A stretch of DNA of 23,984 nt, taken from positions 1 through 23,984 of the forward strand of contig JARIHJ010000058.1 of NCBI GenBank assembly GCA_029288335.1. Reading direction: 5' to 3'. The notes beneath the pieces are model-generated. The model was given only the letters and a program-made list of their open reading frames with translations. It was not told where the DNA came from and did no database searches. A program made the position numbers and the translations under genes. This DNA comes from Candidatus Saccharimonadota bacterium (GTDB taxonomy: Bacteria; Patescibacteriota; Saccharimonadia; Saccharimonadales; UBA4665). The stretch's first letter is position 1. Each line of letters starts with the position of its first letter. Of the stretch, positions 7,063-15,333 are shown one piece after another.

Positions 7063-9951
7063 TTACTCTTTTCGTAAGCCTATTGCCAGCGCTGCGTTAC
7101 CCACTTTTACGGTTGAAGTGTACCCGCCTCCTACAGTGCTGTCCTTTTCGGCTAGATTTGTTGCGAGTGTTTCAGTGCAAATAGCGTCAGCGTGTTCATC
7201 GATAGCTTGCTTCAGTTCAGCATCTCCACTAAAGAGATTAAGGTCAATGCGGTCGTCTACATTTAGGCCAGCCTCTTTGCGCGCATTCTGAACTAGGCGA
7301 ATGACTTCTCTAGCAATTCCCTCCCGTTCTAGCTCTGGTGTTAGCTTTAGATCTAGCTTAATACTAGCTGTTTTTCCAACCTTGCTATTCAATATTTTGA
7401 CATTGATTTCTTCGGTAAGGATTTCTTTGAACTCGCCGCGATTATTGAGATCGAAAGGTAGCTCTACGCTAGCGCTTGCGAGTGGCTGACGAACTTTAAT
7501 GCCAGCCTCGGCGCGTTCTGCTAACCCCTGGCTAATTAGGTCTCGTAATTCGGCCATTTTCTTAACTAGCTGCTCGTTGACCTTGCCGGCCTTTGGCCAA
7601 TTTAGTAAGTGAACAGATTCCCCGCCCGTTAATTTCCGGTAGAGTTCATCGGCCAGAAACGGCGTGAATGGCGCTAGAATCAACGCTAGCTGGACTAGGA
7701 CATAGTGCAGTGTCTTATAGGCGTCATTCTTGTCCTTGTCATCGCCTGACTTCCAGAAGCGGCGACGCGAGCGGCGAACATACCAATTACTGGCGTCATC
7801 AATAAATGGCATTACTGGCGCTAGTGCTAGCGGCAAATCGTAGTCCGCCATCGCCGTGCTGACTTCTTGATTTAGCTGATGGAGGCGGCTGACGATCCAC
7901 TCATCTAACGTATTGGTGAGGCCCCCCAATGGATCGGTAAGCGTTCCATCCCATTCCCAGCCATCAACACTGGCGTACATCGTGAAGAAATCATACATAT
8001 TCCAGGTCATCGCAAGCTTGCGCTGGACGTCGGCGACTTCTTTATCTTTCAGGCTAAAGTTCTCGCCATTCGTCAAAGGGCTCGACATTATCAGGAAACG
8101 GAAGGCGTCGGCTGAATACATGTCCATTAGCTCGTTTGGATCGGTGTAATTGCCGAGCTTTTTGCTCATTTTTTTGCCATCGGCCGCAAAGATCAGCCCG
8201 GTGCAAATAACATTTTTAAACGGACTTTTGCCAAACAGGCCAACGTTGACTGCCATTAGCGAATAAAACCAGCCACGCGTCTGATCGATCGCTTCAGTGA
8301 TGAAGTCAGCTGGAAAGCTGGTTTCAAACTTGGCCTTATTTTCGAATGGGTAGTGAAACTGGGCAAACGGCATACTGCCTGACTCAAACCAACAGTCGAG
8401 TACCTTGCCGATGTGGTGCAACCGCACGCCGTCACAGTTGAATTCTATATTCATAACGTGTGGCAAATGGTAATCATCGAGGCGTTTACCCGTTAATTCC
8501 TCAAATTCCTGATAGCTACCGATAACCTTAATAACTTCGGTGCCATCGGGTCGCTCACCACGCCAGACCGGGATCGGCGTAGCCCAGTAGCGGTCGCGAC
8601 TCAAGTTCCAGTCGGGAGCAGTCTCGATAATGTTTTTGAATCGCCCTTCTTTTAGATGAGCCGGCACCCAATTGGTCTGCTCGTTGGCCGCCAGCATTTG
8701 CTGTCGCTGGCCGTCGATATCCATAAACCAACTGGGGTGAGCGCGGTACATCAGCTTGCCACCACAGCGATGGCAGTGCGGGTATTCGTGCTCGACATAT
8801 TCAACTTTTAGGGCTGTACCCTCTTTAACTAGCGTCTTGGCAATTTCTTTGTTAACTTCCCAAATGTTACGACCCAGCCAGCGACCTTCGGTGTAGTTGC
8901 CGTTTTCGTCGACCATCGAGACTAGCGGTACGCCCTCTTTTTTGGCTAATTCATAGTCCTCTTCGCCGTAAGCCGGCGCTTCGTGGACAATACCGGTCCC
9001 CTCGTCGGCAGTAACAAAGTTAGCCGCTAGCACCCTATGGGCGTCCGGACCACGATTTTCAAATAACGGATGGTACTTCTTGCCAACTAGTGACTTGCCT
9101 GTAACTTTTTTTACAACTCTATAGTCCAAACTCTTATGCTTCTCATCGGTCATCACTCGCTTCAGTGCATCGCTAGCGACATAAAATTTCCTGCCATTGA
9201 ACTTGACCAGTGAATACTCGAGTTGTTCATTAACAGCGACGGCGGTATTGGCCGGCAGTGTCCACGGTGTTGTTGTCCACGCCAACAAATATTCATCAGT
9301 ATTCTCCAGCTGGAAGAAAACGTATACACTTGGGTCGGTATCTAGTTGATAGCTGTTTTCCATTGCTACTTCACTCTTGCTGATAGGCGTAGCGTCTTTC
9401 GTGCAATAGATTAGAATCTTTTCACCGGAGTAGATTTTGCCCTTTTCGTACAACTCTTTAAAGGCCCACCAGACCGATTCCATATAGGGGGCATCCATAG
9501 TTTTGTAGGCGCCACGGAACTCCACCCAGCGACCTAGACGCGCGATGGTATCCTCCCACTCCGTGCCAGTCTGCACCATTGCCGCTCGGCATTCTTTAAC
9601 ATAGTCTTCGACACTAATCTTGGTGCCGATTTCCTTTTTGCTGGTGATCCCTAGCTTGCCCTCCACGAAGATTTCCGCCGGCAAGCCGTGGCAATCCCAG
9701 CCCCAGCGACGCTCAACTCTGTGCCCTTGCATAGTTTGATAGCGAGCTACCGTATCTTTAACCGCTGACACTAGCAAGTGCCCGTGATGGGGTTTTCCGG
9801 TCAGAAATGGAGGACCATCGTAAAACACGAAGGCGTTATCGGCCGGTCGCTGTTCGACCGACTTTTCAAATGTTTTATCCTCACGCCAGTATTTGAGCAA
9901 GTCTTTCTCGTATTCATTGGCGCGCCGGCGGCCACCTGCTTCAAACTTCAT
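7063..9951 (-). CDS. ileS: Isoleucyl-tRNA synthetase
   Basis: IleRS charges tRNA-Ile and edits misactivated valine. From the ATG at 9951 the protein has 962 residues. The class I HIGH motif appears as PHHGHL (54-59, in TGKPHHGHLL) and the KMSKS motif as KMSKK (594-598). Tryptophan-rich editing-domain sequence (LLAWTTTPWTLPANTAV) and a CHRCGG metal-type knuckle lie between them. The GKPHHGHL form and the KKLGNYTDP sequence fit the eukaryote-like IleRS clade, which in other bacteria tends to tolerate mupirocin. A TTG 36 bases upstream could extend the frame, but the homologous start is MKFEAGGRRRANEYE, and a TATGAT -10 box ends only 6 bases before the ATG, pointing to a leaderless message. Stop TAA. 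Confidence 0.96.
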   Translation of the reverse strand: MKFEAGGRRRANEYEKDLLKYWREDKTFEKSVEQRPADNAFVFYDGPPFLTGKPHHGHLLVSAVKDTVARYQTMQGHRVERRWGWDCHGLPAEIFVEGKLGITSKKEIGTKISVEDYVKECRAAMVQTGTEWEDTIARLGRWVEFRGAYKTMDAPYMESVWWAFKELYEKGKIYSGEKILIYCTKDATPISKSEVAMENSYQLDTDPSVYVFFQLENTDEYLLAWTTTPWTLPANTAVAVNEQLEYSLVKFNGRKFYVASDALKRVMTDEKHKSLDYRVVKKVTGKSLVGKKYHPLFENRGPDAHRVLAANFVTADEGTGIVHEAPAYGEEDYELAKKEGVPLVSMVDENGNYTEGRWLGRNIWEVNKEIAKTLVKEGTALKVEYVEHEYPHCHRCGGKLMYRAHPSWFMDIDGQRQQMLAANEQTNWVPAHLKEGRFKNIIETAPDWNLSRDRYWATPIPVWRGERPDGTEVIKVIGSYQEFEELTGKRLDDYHLPHVMNIEFNCDGVRLHHIGKVLDCWFESGSMPFAQFHYPFENKAKFETSFPADFITEAIDQTRGWFYSLMAVNVGLFGKSPFKNVICTGLIFAADGKKMSKKLGNYTDPNELMDMYSADAFRFLIMSSPLTNGENFSLKDKEVADVQRKLAMTWNMYDFFTMYASVDGWEWDGTLTDPLGGLTNTLDEWIVSRLHQLNQEVSTAMADYDLPLALAPVMPFIDDASNWYVRRSRRRFWKSGDDKDKNDAYKTLHYVLVQLALILAPFTPFLADELYRKLTGGESVHLLNWPKAGKVNEQLVKKMAELRDLISQGLAERAEAGIKVRQPLASASVELPFDLNNRGEFKEILTEEINVKILNSKVGKTASIKLDLKLTPELEREGIAREVIRLVQNARKEAGLNVDDRIDLNLFSGDAELKQAIDEHADAICTETLATNLAEKDSTVGGGYTSTVKVGNAALAIGLRKE

Positions 9952-9957
9952 CTTCTT

Positions 9958-9987
9958 ATCATATCTGATTAGGCTTGCCGCAAGCAA
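9958..9987 (-). promoter_or_regulatory. ileS promoter, -10 box 6 bases before the ATG
   Basis: Minus strand TTGCTT (9987-9982), an 18-base spacer and TATGAT (9963-9958). Predicted transcription start coincides with the ATG at 9951. No Shine-Dalgarno and no T-box-like leader. Confidence 0.45.
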
Positions 9988-9990
9988 ACG

Positions 9991-10260
9991 CTAGCGCGCG
10001 TAGCCAACTACATCATCTATTAGCGGTAATTGATCACCTTGCCAGCAACGGATAATACTGCCGAAGTCATCAAGAACTAAGATGGAAGGATATTCGACAA
10101 CATCGTAGAGTTTGGCTGCCGCCGCGCCATCGCGGCTATCCAGGCTTAGGATTTCTAGCTGGCCTTCCTCAAACACCTGTCGGCGTTCCAGATCGTGCAA
10201 GAACGATTCAACTGCACTAGCGTGCTCTGAGTTCGGCCGGTATAGCACAAGCACTTTCAT
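9991..10260 (-). CDS. Thioredoxin-like protein lacking the CxxC active site
   Basis: An 89-residue protein with the look of a minimal thioredoxin fold: MKVLVLYRPNSEHASAVESFL (strand, then helix), a central strand LEILSLDS, and the YDVVEYPSILVLD segment with the conserved cis-proline (Pro58), followed by GSIIRCWQGD. Where thioredoxins carry CxxC there is RPNSEH, so it cannot do dithiol exchange in the usual way; the only cysteine is Cys72. It starts 23 bases after the nrdJ stop on the same strand and is probably in the same operon. It may have derived from a reductase partner of NrdJ, but the missing cysteines argue against that reaction. Function unknown. Stop TAG. Confidence 0.75.
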   Translation of the reverse strand: MKVLVLYRPNSEHASAVESFLHDLERRQVFEEGQLEILSLDSRDGAAAAKLYDVVEYPSILVLDDFGSIIRCWQGDQLPLIDDVVGYAR

Positions 10261-10283
10261 AGCTCTAGCTTAGCACGCTAGCG

Positions 10284-13049
10284 CTAACTACAGCCAGTGG
10301 TACTGCCACAACTAGTACAGACGTAGCAGCTGCCAGAGCGCTGGGTTTGGTTGCCACAGTTGGAGCAGAGTGGCGCTGTCGAATCGTTTGGACCGACTTT
10401 AACTTCGGCTATTGGCGCGCTGGCGCCGGCCCCGCGTTCTTCTACGGCATTAGGCACGATTGGCGCTTCAATCACCCCTTGACTAGCCTCGTCAGTTAGC
10501 AAGCTAGTTTGGGCGTCCGGCAGATCGTCAATCGAAACGATACCGAGCTCCAGTTGATCGTCAAAACTGAGGTAATCTCTAGCTAGCCGCCGGATAATGT
10601 AATCAGTTACTGAGCTAGCGATCTTAATCTCCGGATCGTCGGTAGCCCCGCTGGGAGCAAAAGTGGTACCGCGCAGCGTCTTAACGTAACTCTTTAGCGG
10701 CACGCCGTACTGCAGCCCGTGGCTAACGCTGATCGCAAATGAGTCCATTAAGCCAGCTAGTGTCGAACCTTGCTTGGAAACAGTTACAAATAGCTCGCCC
10801 GGACGGCCATCCTCATATTCCCCGACGGTAAAGAAACCCTCTAGGTCAGCCACCATAAAGCGGTAGGTCTTGCTGTTCCTAACCCGCGGCAGTTTGTTTC
10901 TAGCCGGTCCTCTGACAACGAATGGCTCCGTGACAGGCTCGGCTGTTGGAGTGCTAGCTTCTTTAGCACCTTCTTTTTTGACCATCGACAGCGGCTGACC
11001 CACCTTGCAGTTATCTCTGTAAATCGCGACAGCCTTTAGGCCCAGCTTCCAGGCGTCCATATGCAGCTGCTCAACATCTTCGACGGTGGCAGATTCCGGC
11101 ATATTGACGGTTTTAGAGATCGCGCCGGACAAAAATGGTTGTACAGCTGACATCATTTTGACGTGTCCCAGATAATGAATAGCGTTGTCGCCCATACTAC
11201 AAGCGAACACATTTTCGTGTTCTTTTTTTAGGTGAGACGCACCAATTATAGTCTTCTCGACATCTATGTAGTTTACAATTTCATCAATCTGGCTTTGCGA
11301 ATAGCCGAGTGCCTTAAGAGCGCGCGGCACTGTGCGATTTACAATACTCATACTGCCGCCACCAACCAGCTTTTTGTGCTTGACGAGACCTAGATCCGGC
11401 TCGATACCAGTGGTATCGCAGTCCATCATTAGGCCAATTGTACCTGTCGGTGCCAGCACGCTAGCTTGAGAATTGCGTACGCCATGACGCTCGCCTAGCT
11501 CAACCGCCTCATCCCAAGCAGCAGCGGCGGCCGACAACAGCTCTTCGCTAACTAGGCTAGCGTCAATCTTGCTAACCTCCGCGCGGTGCTGCTTCAAAAT
11601 CTTAATCATCCCGTCGCGGTCCTGATTAAAGCCAGCGAATGGGCCAACTTTTGCTGCCATTTTGGCGCTAACCGCATAGGCATGACCCGTCATTAGCGCA
11701 GTAATAGCCGCGGCTTGAGCTCGCCCCTCGTCACTGTCGTACGGTAGCCCTTGGGCCATCAATAAGGCACCAAGGTTAGCGTAGCCAAGACCGAGCTCGC
11801 GGTAAGCCTTGGCATTTTTAGTTATGCCCTCGGTGGGGTATGCACTATAGCCAACCAGGATTTCCTGAGCAGTGAACATCAGCTCGACAGTATGCTTAAA
11901 AGCTTCAACGTCGAAGCTACCATCATCCTTTAAATACTTGAGTAGGTTGATGCTGGCCAGATTACAGGCTGAATTATCGAGGTGCATATATTCACTACAA
12001 GGGTTGGAACCGTTGATGCGGCCAGCATTCGGTGTGGTGTGCCAATGGTTAATCGTCGTATCGAACTGCATCCCCGGGTCAGCACACTCCCAGGCAGCTT
12101 CGGCGATTTGGCGAAACAGCGTGCGGGCCTTAACGGTTCGGACAACTTTGCCACTCTTCACGCCAACCAACTGCCAGTCATCATCATTCTCAACTGCTCG
12201 CATAAAATCATCAGTTACGCGCACGGAATTATTGGCGTTCTGGTATTGAACGCTGAAGCTATCCTTGCCGTCAAGGTCCATATCATAGCCTGCAGCTTGG
12301 AGGGCGCGGGCTTTACGCTCCTCAATTGCTTTACACCAGATGAATTCTTCGACATCAGGGTGGCTGGCATTTAAGATCACCATCTTGGCTGCCCGCCGAG
12401 TTTTGCCACCAGATTTAATTGCCCCAGCACTAGAGTCAGCGCCACGCATAAATGATAGCGGGCCACTGGCAGTCCCAGCACTTTTACCCAACGGCTCAAC
12501 ACTAGAGCGGATCGAGCTAACATTAATACCACTGCCGCTGCCACCCTTAAAAATCATCCCTTCTTCGGTAAACCAATTGAGAATCGACGGCATCGTGTCT
12601 TCGACCTTAAGGATGAAACAAGCACTGGCCTGTTGCGACCGCTCCGGTACGCCGATATTAAACCAAACCGGCGAGTTGAACGAGGCACGCTGCGTCGCCA
12701 GCACATATTTTAGTTCCTCGCGGTAATCTTCGGCTTCAGCGTCGCTGTTAAAATAGCCATTCGCTAGACCTTCGCGCACCACTGTGTCGACAACCCGATC
12801 AATTAGCTGCTTCAGCGAACTTTCACGCGACTTCGTCCCTGGTGTGCCGCTAAAATACTTTTGCGCCACGATGTTTATTGCATTCTGTGAAAAATTCTCT
12901 GGAAATTCGACACCTTTTTGTTCAAAAACTTTTTTGCCGCTGATTGGGTTGTCGATTACGGAATCGACCTTGTGCCACTTGAGCTGATCGTAAGCTTTTG
13001 TGCCAGATTTTACGAAGTAGCGCCGGGCGGCTTTAACTGTCTGGGCCAT
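10284..13049 (-). CDS. nrdJ: Class II (adenosylcobalamin-dependent) ribonucleotide reductase
   Basis: NrdJ reduces ribonucleotides to deoxyribonucleotides with a B12 cofactor and needs neither oxygen nor a second subunit. The 921-residue protein has NSPVWFN (125-131), the first redox cysteine Cys144, a glycine-rich substrate loop GGSGSGINVS, the radical-site loop NPCSE (349-353, Cys351 and Glu353), the partner Cys362, and APTGTIG (533-539). The C-terminus carries CSNCG, CYVCTSCGSTTGCS, cysteine pairs that resemble the tail used to re-reduce the active site. Size and the C-terminal cysteine domain are typical of the large NrdJ type. AAAGGAG (13063-13057) lies 7 bases before the ATG. It follows nrdR by 190 bases. 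Saccharibacteria would need cobalamin from outside, as no synthesis genes are seen here. Confidence 0.97.
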   Translation of the reverse strand: MAQTVKAARRYFVKSGTKAYDQLKWHKVDSVIDNPISGKKVFEQKGVEFPENFSQNAINIVAQKYFSGTPGTKSRESSLKQLIDRVVDTVVREGLANGYFNSDAEAEDYREELKYVLATQRASFNSPVWFNIGVPERSQQASACFILKVEDTMPSILNWFTEEGMIFKGGSGSGINVSSIRSSVEPLGKSAGTASGPLSFMRGADSSAGAIKSGGKTRRAAKMVILNASHPDVEEFIWCKAIEERKARALQAAGYDMDLDGKDSFSVQYQNANNSVRVTDDFMRAVENDDDWQLVGVKSGKVVRTVKARTLFRQIAEAAWECADPGMQFDTTINHWHTTPNAGRINGSNPCSEYMHLDNSACNLASINLLKYLKDDGSFDVEAFKHTVELMFTAQEILVGYSAYPTEGITKNAKAYRELGLGYANLGALLMAQGLPYDSDEGRAQAAAITALMTGHAYAVSAKMAAKVGPFAGFNQDRDGMIKILKQHRAEVSKIDASLVSEELLSAAAAAWDEAVELGERHGVRNSQASVLAPTGTIGLMMDCDTTGIEPDLGLVKHKKLVGGGSMSIVNRTVPRALKALGYSQSQIDEIVNYIDVEKTIIGASHLKKEHENVFACSMGDNAIHYLGHVKMMSAVQPFLSGAISKTVNMPESATVEDVEQLHMDAWKLGLKAVAIYRDNCKVGQPLSMVKKEGAKEASTPTAEPVTEPFVVRGPARNKLPRVRNSKTYRFMVADLEGFFTVGEYEDGRPGELFVTVSKQGSTLAGLMDSFAISVSHGLQYGVPLKSYVKTLRGTTFAPSGATDDPEIKIASSVTDYIIRRLARDYLSFDDQLELGIVSIDDLPDAQTSLLTDEASQGVIEAPIVPNAVEERGAGASAPIAEVKVGPNDSTAPLCSNCGNQTQRSGSCYVCTSCGSTTGCS

Positions 13050-13239
13050 AATTTCGCTCCTTTTCTTTTAGCTAGCCAACCTCCCTAGTCGCTAGCCCTT
13101 ATGTTTATATTAATATTTAAATGTTTGTTAGAGTTCTTGTTCTAGCGGTCTCTCTAGTTTCGCTAGTATGAGAGCTCTCCAAGCCCAGTTCTAAAGACCT
13201 AGGTTTGGGCAACTTTCATCTTCCCTTTCCATTGTTAAT
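13050..13239. other. nrdR-nrdJ intergenic region
   Basis: These 190 bases contain the nrdJ ribosome site, an AT-rich stretch (13099-13130), a 10-bp palindrome GAGAGCTCTC (13170-13179) and a weak GCCCA/TGGGC hairpin (about 13183-13210). I see no convincing promoter, no full copy of the palindrome found at the nrdR promoter, no B12-box-like riboswitch motif and no tRNA. Confidence 0.5.
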
Positions 13240-13719
13240 TTAAAGTGCTTTTGTAAGGGCTTTTGGCTTACGACTTTTGATGGTCTTGAGTTCTTTCTCA
13301 AAGCCGGCAATCGTCTTGAAGCGCCGATACACGCTAGCAAAACGAACGTAGGCAACATCATTTAAGTCGGCCAGCTTGGCCATTACCAGCTCGCCAATTT
13401 TACGGCTAGCAATTTCGCTCTCCCCGCTAGCGTATAGCTCGCGCTCAACGTGATTAACCAGTCGCTCAAGCTGAGCTCCAGTAACACTAGTCTTCTCGCA
13501 GGCGTGTTGCAAACCGGCTAGCAGTTTGGCACGGTTAAAGAGTTGACGGGTGCCATCGTTCTTTATTACCAGTAGCTGCGGCCGCTCAACTCGCTCATAG
13601 GTTGTATAGCGATAGCCGCACTCTAGGCACATCCGGCGGCGGCGAATCGCCTCGCCCTCGGCCACATCGCGTGACTCGATCACTTTGGTGTCGGCTGCGT
13701 CGCACTGGCTGCACTTCAA
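13240..13719 (-). CDS. nrdR: Transcriptional repressor NrdR
   Basis: NrdR senses ATP/dATP and represses ribonucleotide reductase genes. The 159-residue protein has an N-terminal zinc ribbon (Cys3, Cys6, Cys31, Cys34) and an ATP-cone domain (about 48-138, starting QLLVIKNDGTRQLFNRAKL and ending RFASVYRRF). The start is a TTG at 13719, supported by an AAGGAG ribosome site 9 bases upstream; starting there gives the canonical MKCSQC N-terminus. Its promoter contains a palindrome that fits an NrdR box, so the gene and the nrdJ operon downstream are probably self-regulated. Stop TAA. Confidence 0.97.
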   Translation of the reverse strand: MKCSQCDAADTKVIESRDVAEGEAIRRRRMCLECGYRYTTYERVERPQLLVIKNDGTRQLFNRAKLLAGLQHACEKTSVTGAQLERLVNHVERELYASGESEIASRKIGELVMAKLADLNDVAYVRFASVYRRFKTIAGFEKELKTIKSRKPKALTKAL

Positions 13720-13787
13720 AATTAACTACTCCTTGTTTAACTTATCCAATGTGCTAGCGTTTTTGTTATTTAGCGCTTGGTTTTATA

Positions 13788-13816
13788 AGTATAACGCTAT
13801 GTGTAGCGTTTTTCAA
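13788..13816 (-). promoter_or_regulatory. nrdR promoter with an NrdR-box-like operator in the spacer
   Basis: Minus strand TTGAAA (13816-13811) and TATACT (13793-13788) are exactly 17 bases apart. The spacer is filled by ACGCTACACATAGCGT (13809-13794), a perfect inverted repeat of ACGCTA/TAGCGT around four bases. Known NrdR boxes follow ACnCTA-N4-TAGnGT (for example ACACTATATATAGTGT), so this fits an NrdR operator placed to block RNA polymerase. A half-site TAGCGC (13771-13776) lies about 33 bases away centre to centre, near the spacing usual for paired boxes, but its other half is degenerate. Confidence 0.65.
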
Positions 13817-13851
13817 GCAATTTATTGCTGTGTTATTAGCGACACCAGCAG

Positions 13852-15189
13852 CTAGTTTTTATCTGAAGAATCGTCTTTTTGTTCGCTGAGGTCGCCATCA
13901 TTGTCTTTTTTATGACGGCCGAGACGCCTGAGAAATGAGGGCTTAGCTAATTCGTCTTCAATATCGCTAGTGACCACCGCCACATCGCTAGCATCGTCAT
14001 CTTTGTCACTCTCAGTTTTATCGCTTTTATCTTCATCGTTATCATCGTTAGAGTCGCTGTCCAATGCCCAAATATTCGGAACTGGCTTATTGCTAGTAAA
14101 GTCGGCTGCGTTGTCATTGGCAGATTCGTCAAGCGACATATCGAGGTCGGTCATTGCCTCGTCGTCTTTTTTGCCAGCTTTAATTGGTTCTAGCTCGCTA
14201 GCCACCTTTGACCCCTCTGGCCGCTTAGCAAAGTAGGCGGCATCGAAGCCAGTTGCGACCACTGTGACGATCACCTCGCCATCGAGCTCTGGATTAATCG
14301 TCGCACCAAAGATAATATTCGCGTCGGTGTCAGCAGCACTAGTAATTGTTTCGGCAGCACTGTTAATTTCGTGCATCGACAAATCATTACCACCGATAAC
14401 ATTGAATAATATGCCGCGCGCACCATCGATGCTAACTTCAAGTAATGGAGAGTCGATAGCCTGCTGGGCAGCCTGGATGGCGCGGTTTTCGCCGCTAGCC
14501 CGGCCAATACCCATCAGAGCCGAACCAGCATCACTCATTACTGATTTGACGTCAGCAAAGTCGAGGTTGATTAGGCCGTGAACAGTAATTAGGTCGGAGA
14601 TACCCTGGACTCCCTGTCGTAATACATCGTCTGCCACCTTGAAAGCTTCAACTAGCGGAGTCTGACGATCAATCGTCTGGAGCAGGCGATCGTTGGGTAC
14701 GATAATTAACGTGTCGACGCTCCCACGTAATTTGTCAATGGCCACTTCGGCATTACGACGGCGTTTTTCACCTTCAAAGGCAAACGGCTTAGTAGCAAAG
14801 CCAACCACCAGCACACCAGCGTCTTTAGCGGCTTGAGCTACAATGGGTCCGGCGCCACTGCCGGTACCACCACCGGCACCCAGCGTTACGAACACCATAT
14901 CAGCACCCACAACCGCTTTCTTGATATCGTCGATAGACTCTTCAGCCGCCGCCTGGCCAACCGCCGGATCCGCACCAGCGCCAAGCCCGCGCGTCGTATC
15001 TTTGCCGATATGGATCTTGGTCCGAGCCTTGGAGTTATGGAGTGCCTGGGCGTCAGTATTAACGGCTATAAACTCAACATTCTCAATGCCTGCCTCTTCC
15101 ATCCGGTTGACAGCTGCACCGCCGGCACCGCCGACGCCCACAACCTTAATATTGGCAAATGTTTCGATCTCAGGTTTGACTTGGGGCAT
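13852..15189 (-). CDS. ftsZ: Cell division GTPase FtsZ
   Basis: FtsZ polymerises into the division ring. The 445-residue protein has the tubulin signature GGGTGSG (106-112), NTDAQAL near 44-50, and the T7 synergy loop NLDFAD (208-213) with the catalytic aspartates. The globular part ends near residue 325. A long, highly acidic linker (about 340-415, mostly Asp/Ser/Glu/Lys) follows, then the membrane-protein-binding tail motif PSFLRRLGRHKK (417-428). Unusually, a further acidic extension of 17 residues follows this motif, which in most FtsZ proteins is at the very end. GAGGAG precedes the ATG by 9 bases. It is 144 bases downstream of ftsA and has its own promoter. Stop TAG. Confidence 0.97.
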   Translation of the reverse strand: MPQVKPEIETFANIKVVGVGGAGGAAVNRMEEAGIENVEFIAVNTDAQALHNSKARTKIHIGKDTTRGLGAGADPAVGQAAAEESIDDIKKAVVGADMVFVTLGAGGGTGSGAGPIVAQAAKDAGVLVVGFATKPFAFEGEKRRRNAEVAIDKLRGSVDTLIIVPNDRLLQTIDRQTPLVEAFKVADDVLRQGVQGISDLITVHGLINLDFADVKSVMSDAGSALMGIGRASGENRAIQAAQQAIDSPLLEVSIDGARGILFNVIGGNDLSMHEINSAAETITSAADTDANIIFGATINPELDGEVIVTVVATGFDAAYFAKRPEGSKVASELEPIKAGKKDDEAMTDLDMSLDESANDNAADFTSNKPVPNIWALDSDSNDDNDEDKSDKTESDKDDDASDVAVVTSDIEDELAKPSFLRRLGRHKKDNDGDLSEQKDDSSDKN

Positions 15190-15237
15190 AAACGATCACT
15201 CCTCTTAAACTGTTACCTTACACTTTTGAGTAATTTG

Positions 15238-15266
15238 ATTATACGCTGAGCCTAGCGCCCAAGCAA
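15238..15266 (-). promoter_or_regulatory. ftsZ promoter
   Basis: Minus strand TTGCTT (15266-15261), a 17-base spacer and TATAAT (15243-15238). Predicted start near 15231, giving a leader of about 40 bases with a GAGGAG ribosome site. It allows ftsZ to be made in excess over ftsA. Confidence 0.55.
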
Positions 15267-15333
15267 CCAAATTAATATAAGTATTCAAGACAACTAAATC
15301 TAATCATTCGTATACAAATTTTGTGCTCAAAGG

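Noticed and set aside
9952..9990. T-box leader for ileS
   Set aside because: Only 39 bases separate it from the upstream gene and the -10 box abuts the ATG; there is no room for a T-box.
13050..13239. Cobalamin riboswitch ahead of the B12-dependent reductase
   Set aside because: No B12-box-like sequence or matching hairpin set is visible in the 190 bases; only an AT-rich stretch and short palindromes.
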